A DNA stretch of 64,000 nt from Rhynchopus euleeides. Its lineage: Eukaryota; Euglenozoa; Diplonemea; Diplonemida; Diplonemidae. Of this stretch, positions 11,248 to 23,700 are shown one piece after another. The stretch spans positions 434,001 through 498,000 of the forward strand of contig OY723312.1 of assembly GCA_963210315.1 (NCBI GenBank), given 5' to 3'. The position numbers and the translations under genes were made by a program. Each line of letters begins with the position of its first letter. Position 1 is the first letter of the stretch. The notes under the pieces were generated by a model. The model saw nothing but the letters and a program-made list of their open reading frames with translations, was not told where the DNA came from and did not search any database.

Positions 11248-14200
11248 TCAGATCCACGGCGTCCAGCCTTCGTACATCTGAGCAAGATTGGCAGGGTCGG
11301 TTGCAGACTCGATAATGCGTCGGGACTGCGCCTCATGGGCTTCGGGAGCATCGCCCGGGCCAACCGCATCCACCCCGCCGAGCCGCTGGCTCACCTTGAA
11401 GAGGGAGTCCCTGGAGCGCTCCGCGTGGTGCGACCACTCCAGTGGGGGGGAGTGGCTGAAGCTCGAGAGAAGGTTCATGATAGCAGACTGCTCGCTCTTG
11501 AGGGTCCGGAGGGTTTCTGCGCAGATCTGCTCAAACCCGCCGCCGGTCCCCGCAAAACCGAGCGCGGATGTCAGGCAGCGTGTCAGGCGGAATGGTACGC
11601 ATTCCGGAACCTTCAGCACCAGGCCCTTGTCGAATGACACGGAATAGTCGATGTGGGTCGTCATCCCCGTCTGCAAATCAATCAGGATATTGTCCAGATG
11701 TCTGTCCCCCACGCCGAGCGTAAACCCCACCGCGCTCATCGCAGCGAGGGATCGGGTGTACCTCTGCGTCGCGGGGATCCACCCGAGGAATCCCACGCTC
11801 TTCCCAGACGCACCCCCTGCGGCGTTGAAGATGTCTTTCCGGAGGAGGTCAGCAGGCACCTCCGCACAGAGCTGCGCATACACCGAACGGACCACATGCA
11901 CAGGCCAGCACTTCCTCTGGGCGAGCAGGGAAGCATCGGAGAGATCCGCACCCATCGCGCTGCGGAGGGCCGGGAAGATCTTGTCGTAGAAGAGGGCGAC
12001 GGGGCGGAAGCGGATAGACACGCCTGCCTGCGCTGTGCCCCCGCCATCCCCATCCCCCCCTTCCCCGCTGGCATCCGCCGCGGCGGGGCCGGGGGCGGCG
12101 GAGGGGGCGGCAGCACCACCGCCACTCTCCACATCGGCACCACCCCCACCACGCAGGCCGCGGGTTGCGGCAGCCGCGCGGAGCGCGGCCCGGCCTTCTC
12201 CTGCGCGTCGGACCCAGCGCCTGTGGGCGTGGAAAACCGGTTCGACGTTGTCCACAAGGTGAACCAGGCCAGAGCGATGCCCTAACACCGTGACGGAGTA
12301 TGTGCTGATGCCGGTGGTGGTGGCGGTGGCGCCACCCTGCCGCACCGCAACCGCCGCCCTGACATGCTCCATCACCTGGAGGACGAGGGAATCAAAGGAG
12401 AGGTCGTCCCGCCCCTTCAGGAGGAATCTGTAGTAGAGCCCGGAGGAGGACCAGATGCCCATCTTTTTGGGCCGGGTCCGGGTCCCGAGCACCGTGAGGT
12501 GGGGCTCGATCCGGGCGATGGACTGCCCTTCGGCGGAGGCGCTGGGGATCGGCACGCCGCCGAAGGCGCCGCAAGCGGAGCCGCGGTGCAGCTCGGGGGA
12601 CACCTCCCCGAGATGGAGGAGTGTCGCTGCGACCCCCTCCCCGTCCCGCGTCGCCTGGCGGCGGTAGGGGAGGTGCACGGTTCGGGCGACGTCCTTCACA
12701 GCCTGCAGGTCGGAGGGTGCCCCGCCGACCGGACGCTTCCGCTCGCGCAGGCCGCTGGCCTGCGCCTCATCGAGGAGTAGTGAGAGCGCAGCTGCGACGC
12801 AACCCAGCCTCGCAAGGGGGAGCATGGCACGCACATCGCCTGCAGACAGCTCTGCGGAGGGGTCCGCCACGGCGGCTGCCTCCCGCTGGACATCCATTAA
12901 GGCAGCACCCACCTCGCAGGCGATCCGGCAGGCCGCACGCCGCGCCCCCTCGAGGAACGCCGCCGCGCTGCGCTGCGGGGCGGAGGGGGGGGGCTGCTGG
13001 CCCTGCTTGCCCTGCTGGCCCTGCCGCCGGTCCTCCTCCTCCAGCCGTGCCGCGGCGTACTCCGCGAAGGCGTCGAGGCAGCCGCGCAGCGGCTTCAGCA
13101 CCTCGGCGACCCTCCGGGCAACCGCCTCGCCGCCGCCGCCGCCGCCGCCACCCAGTGGTGGGTCCAGCGCTGGGGGTCCGTCGCTCGACACGCCTTCTGC
13201 GGAGGACGACGTGCCGCTCTGCTCTGCAGGCGGTGGCGGCGGGGGTGCCGACTGCTGCTGCTGCTGCTGCTCCACGTGAGAAGCGCCTGCGGCGCGCTGC
13301 GCCAGCGCGATGCAGCCCTGCTCCGCAGCGCGCGTCAGGGCCAGGGCTGTGGTGAGTGCATCCTCCCATTCCTCGTCGAGTGTTGCGGTGCAGCGGATCA
13401 GCTCGCGGGTGAAGCCCACAGTGGTATCCCACAGGCCTGACCTGCGGAGGCACCGCGTCAGGCTGTGGAGAAAGGCGGCGTGGCGGTGTGCGGTGCCCGC
13501 CGGAGCCGGGCGGCGCCCGGCGCCGCCGGACCTCTCCGGGCGGAGCGCGGCGGAGAAAACGCTGAAGCACAGAGGGGGGTGCACCTCTGGAGGCGTGGGG
13601 GCTCCGGCGTACGGCGCAAAATTCGCCCCGTTGCAGTGCGCCACCGCGAAGTAGAGCACGCTGCGGGGGTGCTGCTCCGCAAGCCGGAGGATGATCTCCA
13701 CAGAGGCGGGCCCGCTCGCCGTCTCCTCCGCGCTGCTCCCCGTGGCGAGGGCGCGGGCGAAGAGCTGCGGTGCCACGGGGGCCCATGCAATGGAGGGGAC
13801 CTCCGTGGCAACCTTGCGGAGTGCCTCGGGGAGGTGTGGGTCGGCGACGCTGATCCTGTCGAGCAGAGACAGGATGCGGAGCGTGAGTGTGACCTGCAGC
13901 TGGCGCAGCGTCTGGGGGTGGGGTGGGGTGGAGGTGGTGGTGGAGGTGGTGGTGGAGCTGTCGGAAGAGGTTGTAGCGCAGCCGTGCGCCAGGGTGTCGG
14001 CGCACAGCATGACCAGGTCTGTCGGGGAGTGGTGGTGGTGGTGGTGGTGGGGCGGAGGCCCCGCATCGGGCCCGTCGTCTGCCCCGCCGCGCACTCCGCG
14101 GCAGAAGAGGTCGTATCGGTGGTCGCACTGCCGTGCCAGGTTGCGGAATGTGTCGTTTGGGTCGGGAGTCGAACCGAGACCTCTGCTAGAGGGGGGAAGC

Positions 14201-15529
14201 GCAGCATCGCAGCCATCATCCGGCGAGGGGGCGTCGCTGCAGCGGCCTGCAGGGAGGGAGGGGGGGTGGTGAGGTGGTGGCTGTGGGATATGCCTCCCGG
14301 GGATTTCCCCCCCCCCAAAATGTGTTGGGAATCCGCCAAGTCCCCCCCCCCCCCCAAAAGGAATCACAGAGCTTGCCACCCTTCCCCCCCAGGCAGCTGC
14401 AGTGGGCACATGGCATTGCATACTCGTCAGAACCTCGCAGAGGAAATCCACCGTGCCCTGCTCCAGGCACTCCGGGGGAGACGCGCTGGCCGCAGCCGAC
14501 TCCACCTCCCGCAGGGTCCGCGCAACACACTCCGCCAGCAGCAGCGGGGCATGCAGCAGCGGCAGGCACAAGCCCCCACCCCCTCCCGCCCGCTGCCCCG
14601 CCAGGCGGGGAAGCGTGGGGACATGAGGCGCAGCCGCAGCCGCCGCCGCCGCCACACCCTCCCGCAACAGGGCACCGTCCATCACGATCACCTCGCGCAG
14701 GGCGAGGAAGCTGCTGCGGAGGTGTGACGTGTCGAGCTGCGCGATACCGCCCGACCCCCGCACCGAGGTGTGCAGGGCATGCAGCAGCGCAGCCACGGCG
14801 CGCACCTGGGGGTTGATGCAGAAAAGAGGGCGGACTCCCGGTGGCGCTGCCACGCCCAGTGCCCCGGGGTTGCTGGAAACCGCGTCGAGAAATGCGGCCT
14901 TCGCGCAGAGCGCCGCGGCAGGCGGCGGGGGCGGCGGCTGCACCTCCCCGCCGCCTCCCCCGCCAGCCCAGTCGCTGAGGGCACGCGCCGCCGCAGCGGC
15001 AAGCGCTGTGCTCGTGTGCCCCGCTGTGTCGGAGGATGCCTCTCCCGAGAAGGCACCCACCACCTCGCGCTTGAGGAAGGCGATCTTCTTCGCCGTCTCA
15101 CCCGACAGCCTCGGCTTGGCAGGGGGTGGCGGGGGTGGGGGTGCTGCGCCCTTTGCGCCCTTCGGCCTGCCCTGGGGGGCGGGGGCGGTGTCGCGGCCTG
15201 CCATGCCCTCCAGTGTGGCGACGATCTGCGCGATGCGTGCGACGAAGGCTGCGAGGGTGCTGTAGTCGCCGCAGGCGAGGCAGCAGTGCAGCATGCGGGA
15301 GCAGGCGATCTGAGAGCAGTACATCTGGCCCGTCGCCACAACGGCGGGAGTGCTGCCGCTGCCGCTGCGGTGGTCGGGATCCCGCAGGTTGGTGTCGTAC
15401 AGCGACAGGTACACCTCCACAGCACGGCTGTAGCGGCAGGATGCTTCGTACCCCATCGCCTCCAGGATGCGGAGGCACGTCGACAGCTTTGCTGCCAGAA
15501 GCGCTTCGCTCGAGGGGGTGCTTGGGGCC

Positions 15530-15570
<41 letters not shown>

Positions 15571-18500
15571 CCCCTTGGCGCCCTTTGCCTGGCCCTTGCG
15601 TGTGGGGCCCGATTTTGCGGGCTTCCCTTCGCGCGGCGTATCCTCCTGCCGCAGGAGCGACATCAGGGGCCCGTTGACGAAGCGCTCCACCCAGCGGGCC
15701 ACCCCTGCGATGTAGTGCGCGCTGTGTCCGTCGCGCAGCCCGCTGCCCCGCTCGCAGTGCACGCTGCAGAGGAAGAGGGCGACCTTCTCCACCTCGCTGA
15801 ACACCTTGAGGGCGGTGGCGGGCTTGCCGGCGGTGTCGCCGCTCTGCAGCTTTGCGGCGTACTGCTGCACGGCGCGGAGGCGTGCCTCACAGGTGTACGT
15901 CACCACGCCGTCGAGGTGGCGCCCGCACACGCCTGTCTGCCAGAGTGCCTCCGATGCAGACACCAGGTGCACCCTGGCGCTGAGGAAGGCGTCGGCAACC
16001 GCGTCTGCCGCCTGCCTGTCATCCTGCTGCAGCGCGTCGCCGCAGCGCGTGAGCGAGATGAATGCGGCGAGGAGGGCCGCCTTCTGCGCTGGGTCACCCA
16101 CCTCCGTGTCGCAGTCCGCAGCGCGGGACAGCGTCGCCTCCAGCTCGCACAGCACCAGCAGCAGGCACAGCGCAGGGCTGCGGTGCCACTCCCGGCAGGC
16201 GGGTGCGGCGGGGGATGCGCCCTGTGTGGCGGCGGCTGCGGCGGCGCGCGCCAGCTGCTCCTGGTTGGCCAGCACCTGCTCCGTCACGATGGTGGAGTAG
16301 CCAGAGCAGTGCGCCCGGAGGCGGGCCTCGAGGTCCTGCAGGGCGGCACGCAGCCCCGCGGGCAGCGCCGCCGCGTCGGTGTCGCTGCCGCGACGCCGGC
16401 ACACACCACCCCATGTGGGGGAGCCGCGCACCGCAGCCCACACCGCACCCCGCACGGAGGATGCCAGCACAGAGTGCTCGTGCAGCGCACCCGCGGTGTG
16501 CACGGCAGCCGGCAGGCTGCCGTCCTCAGCAGCGCGCGGCACCCCGCCCCCACCCCCCGCGGCAAGCGAGGGGTAGAAGCTGCCGCCGCCGCCGCCTTCG
16601 GGGAGCCCCCCTCCGCCTCCACCATCGGCATCGCCGCCCACAGCACCCAGCACATCCCACGCGGCACGCATCACCTGGTCTGCCAGCGCCGCATCCATCG
16701 CACAGCTGGTGTGGAAGAAGCGCAGCACCCCCTCCGATACGCAGGGCGCCAGGCCAGGCGGCAGGCAGCCACCTTGCTGCACCTCCTGCAGCACGTGCAG
16801 CACGTCGAGCGCGGCGTGGGCTGCGAGGCCCACATCGGGGGTGTCGGAGGCGCCTGGCAGCGCGCGGCACACCAGGCTGCAGGTGTCGAGGGCGGGGCAC
16901 AGCACGGCGTGCCAGAGGGCAGGGGTGGCGGTGCGGCTGCTGGGCTTCTCCGGGAGGGTGGCGCGGAGCGTCGCAGCGGCGGTGGCGATGACGGGCAGGA
17001 CGGCGGAGGCATGCGCCGCATCCGCCTGCAGCGACGGGGGAGTGGCTCCCGCTGGGGAGGGGGGGGTGCACAGCGCCTGCACCGCGTCGGCGCAGAGGGA
17101 CACCGCGGTGCCCCAGGTGACACGCAGGCTGTGCTGCATCGCACCCACCGCGGCTGCCGCCAGCTCGCGCAGAGCGGCAAGCCCCGCCTCCTGGGACACA
17201 TGCCTCACCGCAGCTGCCAGCACCGCGAAGATCCCGCCACCCCCACTCCCACCCCCGCCGTGGAGCTCCGCCAGCGCCACCACGACACCTGGGTCCTTCA
17301 CTCCCGCCGCCACCACCGCATTCGCCACGAAGTTGACGAAATACCGCCCGGCATGCCCGGCGTGCGGGGCGGAGGACAGCACGCGCAGCACCCCCTCCCC
17401 GAGGGCCTCCTCGGCCCCCCCACCACCGCCTCCACCGCCGACACCGCGCCGGATGCAGCCTGCGAGGAAGCGGAAGGCTGTGCCGACCTGCGGGCAGGCC
17501 GGGGCAGCAGAGCCGCCACCCACGCAAACCTGGTGGAACAGCAGCAACCCCGTGGCGCTGCTGCCACCGCCACCGCCACCGGCCCTCAGGGCGCAGAAGC
17601 GGAGGTCTTCTGTGCAGTCCTGCAGGACACGCAGGATGCGGCTGCTGCCGCCTGCGGCGGAGAGGGCGTGCAGCAGGTCTTCGATGTGGTGCCACAGGGT
17701 GCCGTCGCAGCGGAGGTCTGCGGCGTAGAGTGCGGAGGCTGCCCCCTGGAGGGCGGTGCGGAGCACCGCCAGCAGCGCGTCTGGGTTGGTGTCGGATTCG
17801 GCAGCAGCGTCCGCCGCCGCGGCGGCGGCAGCGGCCGCCCCCTCCGCCAGGAGGGCCGCGGCGGCGCCGCTGCAGCTGTCCGACGCGATGAAGCCGCGCC
17901 CCTCCGACACGGCGCCCAGCAGCTCCACCGCGCCGCCCCCGCCCCCCGGCGCGCCGAGCGCCTCGGCTGCCAGGCGCCCGAAGGACATCGCGGCTGCCGC
18001 AGCGCACGCCTGCTCCGCGGCGTCGTGGCACCCCGGCCCGAGGGGCGCTGTGGCGGGTGGTGGCGGTGTCGGGGTGGCGGGCGAGAGGAGCGCCTCGGTA
18101 AGGCGTGCCGCGCTGTCCCCCGGCAGGCCTGTGTAGAGCCCGGGGAGGGCGGAGGGGGTGCAGGCTGCGGCGGCGCGCAGCAGGCTGTCGAGGTGCCCGA
18201 GGGGCTGCGCGCATCGCAGGGTGCGGTGCAGCAGGGAGATGGCTGCAGCACGCAGGGCTGGGCAGGCACACCCCTCCCGAACGACAGCCTCCACAGCGGT
18301 GGCGGCGAAGCACGCCGTGCGCTGTAGGGATGCCCTGCTGCCGGGGGTGGTGGCGGTGGAGGTGGTGGAGGTGGTGGCGGTGCGCATCCTGGCCTTTGCG
18401 GTGTTGGGCGTGTCGGGGCCCTGTGTCTGCCTGCCGGTGGGCTCGGCGGCGGTGGCGGCGTGGAGGGCGGGGGAGGCAGCGGAGGCGTGCAGCAGCACCG

Positions 18501-18972
18501 CGCGCAGCACGGAGGGGAAGGCGGCGTGGCTGCGCGCCTGGGGGCCCGACTCGGCGAGCAGCTTCGCCACCTCCTCGAGCCGGGGGGGTTGCGGCAGGGC
18601 GGGTGTGGCGTCTGCCGCATCGGCAGCGGCCTGCACCACGCCGTCGTCATCTGCCTGGCAGAGGCGGTCGTAGAATGACGGTTTGGTGTCGCGCGGGGAG
18701 GCTGGGAGCAGGGCGTGGAGCAGTGCAGTCCACTCATGGTGGTCAGTGTCGTCATCGCTCAGCTCATGGTGGCCGGCATCCGCTGCCTGGGGTGACGGCG
18801 GTGCGGTGGAGGCGGCGCTGCTGCTGCTGCCCGTATCCCGGCGGAGCACGGTCAGGCGGACCGGGAGTGGCGCTGTGTCGCTGCCCCGCCCGTCGGCCCG
18901 GCGGCATCCCCTGGTACTGCCTTTGGCGGCGCCGCGGCCGCCGAGCCTCCTGCCGGCACATTCCCCGCGCAT
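11248..18972 (-). CDS. SMG1: SMG1-like PI3K-related protein kinase
   Basis: A PIKK-family Ser/Thr kinase of about 2515 residues after splicing (human SMG1 is about 3660). In nonsense-mediated decay SMG1 phosphorylates UPF1. The N-terminal 2000 residues are an Ala/Gly-rich helical-repeat region with low-complexity insertions (poly-Gly, a poly-Gln run encoded near 15535-15568). The kinase domain is C-terminal: FLLKGRDDL, then TVLGHRSGLVHLVDNVEP, the catalytic loop GDRHLDN (encoded near 11695) and HIDYSVSFDKG, where most PIKKs have DFG but SMG1 has DY. The last 20 residues are a typical SMG1 FATC motif, NLAQMYEGWTPWI. That FATC and the DY motif distinguish it from mTOR, ATM and ATR. One 177-nt intron (14423-14247) is inferred. 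The first in-frame ATG is at 18972; the frame is open slightly further upstream. Confidence 0.93.
14247..14423 (-). other. In-frame SMG1 intron
   Basis: The donor GTATGC splits an AGT codon after its first base; the acceptor is CCCTCCCTGCAG. The 177 nt (59 codons) contain no stop and encode Gly/Pro/His low complexity, so splicing or retention both keep the frame. The donor hexamer matches other introns in the window. Confidence 0.75.
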
Positions 18973-19261
18973 GCCGGAGACCTGTGCTACCGGCACGCCA
19001 TGTACCTCCTGCCTCCCTGTGGCGTGGGTGGGTGGTGGGGTAGGGTAGAGTAGGGTCGGGCAGTGGTGTTGAAAAGGAAGGAATCACAGAGAGCTGCGGC
19101 CTCACTTCGCCCGATATGTTGGGGTGGGCGGTGGGCAAATGAAAGAGGGCGAGGCTGTGGGGGTGTGGGGACGGGGGGCTCCTCCTCTACGAAGCAACGT
19201 CTTCTCTCAATTATGAATGCATAGAACGGCGGGCTCTTCTTCGGGTGTCGATTTTAAGCGA
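18973..19261. other. 5' flank of SMG1
   Basis: In sense orientation a CCACCC-rich pyrimidine tract ends at CACGCCACAG about 50 nt upstream of the ATG, a candidate splice acceptor. A short upstream frame (five codons) lies between it and the start. No further gene seen. Confidence 0.35.
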
Positions 19262-19310
19262 GTTTTGAACGATTGGAACGATTGGTTTGGCCGTGTCTCA
19301 TACGGCCCCC
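19262..19310 (-). mobile_element. LINE 3'-tail fragment
   Basis: The motif TTGAACGATTGGAACGATT followed by GGTTTGGCCGTG matches the 3' end of the LINE at 56051-56085 (GAACGATTTTGAACGATT then TTTGGCCGTG). Only this tail is recognisable, suggesting a heavily 5'-truncated or decayed insertion. Confidence 0.55.
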
Positions 19311-19914
19311 CACCCCCCTCCCCCCAGTGAGAGTTTAGTAACGGGCAGTGCAGTCGGGATAACGGGGGAGGGGGGGAGCGCACGGCGCACGGCAGGGGGG
19401 GGAAAGGCCTGCATAGTTTGCACGCACATCATACAGTGGTATGGCGGGAGGGGGGGTCACAAAAAAGAATGACGCCACAAAACATGCCGGAAGAGCACGG
19501 CACTTCTTTAGACAGCCCCCTCTGGGGGCTGATATACCGATATCGCAAAGCAAGGGCCGCGGAGAAGCGCGGCAGACACAGGGCAGTAGCAGAAACAAAA
19601 CAACGCAGTTTAGAATCAAACATATGAAGGCACACACAAGGGTGCGGTGTGGTGCGAAGTCGTGCGAATGTTCAAAAAGGCCTCGCAAGCCCAGGAGGGG
19701 ATGAGGGGATGAGGAGCTGTGGTGGAACGCACACAACTTCACGATCCCCCCTCCCCCCTCCCCCCGCCCTCTGTGCTGAGGCGAGATGTGGCACTTCCTG
19801 GTGCCCGCCTTGGCACAGTATCGGGGGCCTGTTTCAAATATTTTCATGCGGTTCACTTTCCTCCTCCATTGCATGGGAAAGTGGTCGGATTTTATTTTTT
19901 CTCGATTTTTTTTG
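19311..19914. other. Intergenic, no gene seen
   Basis: G-runs, CCCCC-rich tracts near 19745-19765 and A/T-rich sequence near 19880-19915. Frames present are short and of unremarkable composition. Confidence 0.35.
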
Positions 19915-20100
19915 CTGATGTGCGTTGACGCTTCCACAAACTCGCAGCACACCGGCAGAGTGTGGTTGCGGAGCATGGTAGGATCGAGCCTCCTCAACTC
20001 ACAGCGCAGCCCTCTTGCCTGACGAAGGGGTGGTGGCGTGGAGCACTCGGTTGCAGAATCTGCACAACACGTTCCGCGCGAAGAATCGTGTCGACACGCA
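19915..20100. repeat. Diverged copy of the GCGTTGACGC repeat
   Basis: Shares GCGTTGACGCTTCCACA, CTTGCCTGACGAAGGGG, GTGGAGCAC and TTCCGCGCGAAG with 124-234 and 4930-5040, but is longer and more diverged. Possibly a SINE-like or structural repeat. Confidence 0.65.
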
Positions 20101-20736
20101 ACCACCGTGATACACAACACACCAGGAAACCTTCGCTGCCCGGTGATCGTAATGTGAGGGGTGCCTTTCTTGCTCTGTGTTGCTGTCATGCACTCCCGAC
20201 TGACGAGACATGACTCATAGCGGAGGCACCCAGGGGCATTCTTCGTTCCTTCCACCCAACCTGATGACAAACCACACACAAAAACATGCCTGCGTAAGCA
20301 GGATGCGTGCACGGCTGGTTTACAAGAGCCTTTCGTTGATCACATCGCATCCCTCTGGCAAGGGATATGCGGGAGGCGATGTCACCACCAACAAACACCC
20401 AGCAGCTGCTGGGTAGCCGCACTGCGGAGAGGGGGGGGGAACCAGGCGCTATTCCTTCTACACCACCCTCCCCCAGCCACACCGTGGCATGTCTGGGAAA
20501 ATCCCACCCGCATGCGTTGGGCAGGCGAGGGCTGGTGCTTCAGAACCCCACCCTTTCTTTGCCTGAACCCACACACGTGGATTACACACACGGCGCAGTG
20601 CGCTACCACGCTGCCATCTGGCTTACGCCAGGGGAGCTCCGGGGCGGAGTGCGGGGGAAGGTGTGTGGGCAGGTGAGGAGCTCCATGGTGTGGAGTGCGG
20701 GCTTCCGTCGGGTTGCCCAGTGTCCCTCCGTGTGTA
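20101..20736. other. Intergenic spacer 3' of the glycosyltransferase
   Basis: No convincing gene. The last 100 bases before 20736 would be the 3' UTR of the minus-strand glycosyltransferase. Confidence 0.35.
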
Positions 20737-23700
20737 TCAACCTGTGCCCTTCCAGTAGCGGACGACCCTCTGCAGCTCGGTCTCCCACATCTCCGCGATG
20801 GCGTTGATGTTGAACCTCTTGCGCACCTGTGGAGGGGGTTGAGGGTGGGTGGGTGGCAGTGGTTTCTTTTTGGTGTCGACAATCACAAGCAAGCTTGATC
20901 TGTCCCGTTGACGCCCCTTACCCTGCAAGCAGGTTCGAGGGCAGAGTACTTTCAAAGTATAGACGGGGTCCGTCCTCAACCTCAGGAAGTATTCACAGCA
21001 CAGGGTACACTGGTATTTTTTTTCCCGACAAGAAATCCTGCAAAATCCAGTCTGCAGGCAGGCAGGCGTTGTACCCCCCCCCCTCCCCACATTGTGACGA
21101 ACCAATAGCCCCCCCCCCCCCCCCCCCCGCCCCCCCAAGCATTTTTCCTGCCGGATCACACCGCTTCTTTACACAACCCCAGCTAGAAGCATACGTCATC
21201 TGCAGCCGCTGCACCCACCCCACGTGACGGGCCGTACCGCACCTTGCGCATCAGGGAAACCAAATGCGCTTTGTCGGGCTGTGCCCAGCGCTTCCCGCTT
21301 GCCCAGCCGTAATAAGAGTTGGCCGGCACCTCTTCTTCGACGAACCTCAAGGGGTACGCTGTCCTGTCTGTCATGAAGTCCACGGGGCCAGACCAATTCG
21401 TCGCGATGGTAGGCAGCCCTGCCGCCATCGCCTGGATCACCGGTAGACCCCACCCCTCCCCACGGGTCGGCAGGACGAACGCGTCAGCCGATGCGTACAT
21501 CAGAGGCACCACGCCGTCGGGAATCTTGCTGTGCATGATGGTGACATGTGGGAGCATCTTTGCAGACCCGCCGCCTCCCCCTTGCGGGAACTTCGCCAGC
21601 ATCACACGCTGCACGACAGACGCGACAGCGTCTGTGATGTTCCTCCTCGATGCGTGGGGCCCTTTATGAGGTATGGTGCTGATATACAACGAGACTCCTT
21701 CACTGCTGTTAAACGCAGTGAGGAACCCTTCGAGGAGGATATCCCACCCCTTCCTGTCCTCCCACTTAAACATGGAGAGAAATTTGAAATCGCCTGGGTT
21801 ACTCTCCGCGCCGTAAGCCAGGCAGTTCTCCTTTGGAACCGACCTGGGTGGGAGCGCGCAGCCCAAATCGGGACCCCCCAGGCCCCCCGCCTCCTCACTC
21901 CACCTCCCGGTGTGATAGCGCAGCGTGTCGACGGCTTCCCAGAGCACCCGGGTGGTTTTTGAGATGAGGTTTTCCTGCAGCATGCCCTGCACGAAGGTTG
22001 AGGGGACCCAAACCTCATGAGTCCACTCCTCCAGCATCGCAGAGAACGGCTCAGGCACCACGGTGAATTCATACATCGCCCTCCCGATGATGAACATGCT
22101 GTTTAAATCCCCTGCGGTGAGATTCAACCCGGCGTACGCCCACATCGCGTGGAAGTCTTGGGGTACCCCATGCGTCATCAGGATGACCTTGCGGGAGCCA
22201 CGACCCGAAGGAAGGGGGCTGCGTGAAAGCCTCGCGAGAGCAGACCCGTTAATATAAAGGTTGTCCATCATCTCCCCGATATGCGCAGGGAACGCATCGC
22301 AGAGGCAATCCCCAGGGGGCGTGGTGAGCCTGACGGGAACCCCGCGCTCCGCCAGCCCCGCCAGCAGATCCACCGCCTCGTTGACAAACCCGCAGCATTT
22401 GCAGCAGGGAAGCACCCAGGCGACCGTCACCCCGCGCCACCGCGGGGCTGCCGCACCCCTCCTAGGCTTTTCGAGGCCCGCCAGGGGGGGTATATCGCCC
22501 CCCTGCGGCATTGCTGCTCCCAGAGCCCCCGGGGCATCCAGGGCGACATAGGGTGTGTAGCGGTGTGGCTGCGACTGCCCCTGCGCCTGGTGATGGCTAT
22601 GGATCTCCTGAAGCCCCCCACCCCGCCACGACGCAACGGCACCCCCGGGCACGACGACCGCGGGGAGAATGCCTTCGCATGCGCGGAGGAGGGGTGCGAG
22701 GTGGTGGCCGACGCGATCCGGAGGGGGCAGCCTCCGGTGGAGATGAGCGAGGCTCTGCGCAGCGGCGGGGAGGGAGAAGAGGTAGGCGGTGCACGAGGTG
22801 TGCCACGCAGAGGTTGCGAGTCGGAGGGAGATGGCACCCCAGTCGATCACGCCGGTCCGGGATATGCTTTTCCACCGGGTTTCGAAATCGGCAACCATTT
22901 CCTGGGATGCCGCAGGGAGGGCAGCCGCCGCAGCTTCATACTGCGCGTGATCCGAGAGGTGCGAGACGCGCGCGATGTGCGACCCCCTCACCGGATCCGG
23001 CCCCTGCCCCCTCCTCGGGGTGATGAAATCCGGGTCGAGGGATTTCTCCCGCATCCCCGCGACCCTGCTGAACAGATCCCCCAAATCCCGCACCGCTCTG
23101 TCCGTCACGTCTCGGAGGGCGCCCACCCCGCGCGCCCCACTCCCAGACCTCTGGAGGCGGAGGTGGATTTTGAGCAGCTCTTTGCGGTGCCCCCGGAGTG
23201 TCGCGGAGAGGTCGGAAAGCGCAGCCTCGGAGTCAGCAACGAGCGCCTCGCCCGACGCGACGGAGGAAACCGCATCGCGGAACACCCCGCCGAGGGGAGA
23301 GTCAGCCAGCCCCCATGTCACACAGCTGGGATGGGGTCTCTGGTGCGTCACATCGCCACCACCCCCACCCCTAATCCACCCCAGGAGCGGGAGGAGAGCG
23401 TCCGGGAGCCCCATGCCACCAACTCCATCCAATTTCGCAAGGTATGGGATAGGCCCGTCCGCCTCCTCCATATCCCCCAAGGTTGCCGTGTCGTTGTGGA
23501 GCCCCTGGAAGAGTGGCTCGTCCTCCACCCCAACCGGGACCCCCTCCCGAGGAGGTGACGCGGTGAACCGGGTGTGGCGCGGGTAGGGTTGGGAGCCGCC
23601 GCCGGATCCTGGGGGAGGGGAAGGGGGGTCGTGCGGTGCGCCCCCCCTGCTGTGCAGAGCGGAGGATGTGAGGAGTGCGGCGTAGAGGTCGTGTCGGGAC

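Noticed and set aside
14770..18327. A plus-strand frame of 1185 codons opposite SMG1
   Set aside because: It is fully antisense to a kinase with clear motifs, is rich in Gly/Ala/Arg as expected from GC bias, and has no recognisable domain.
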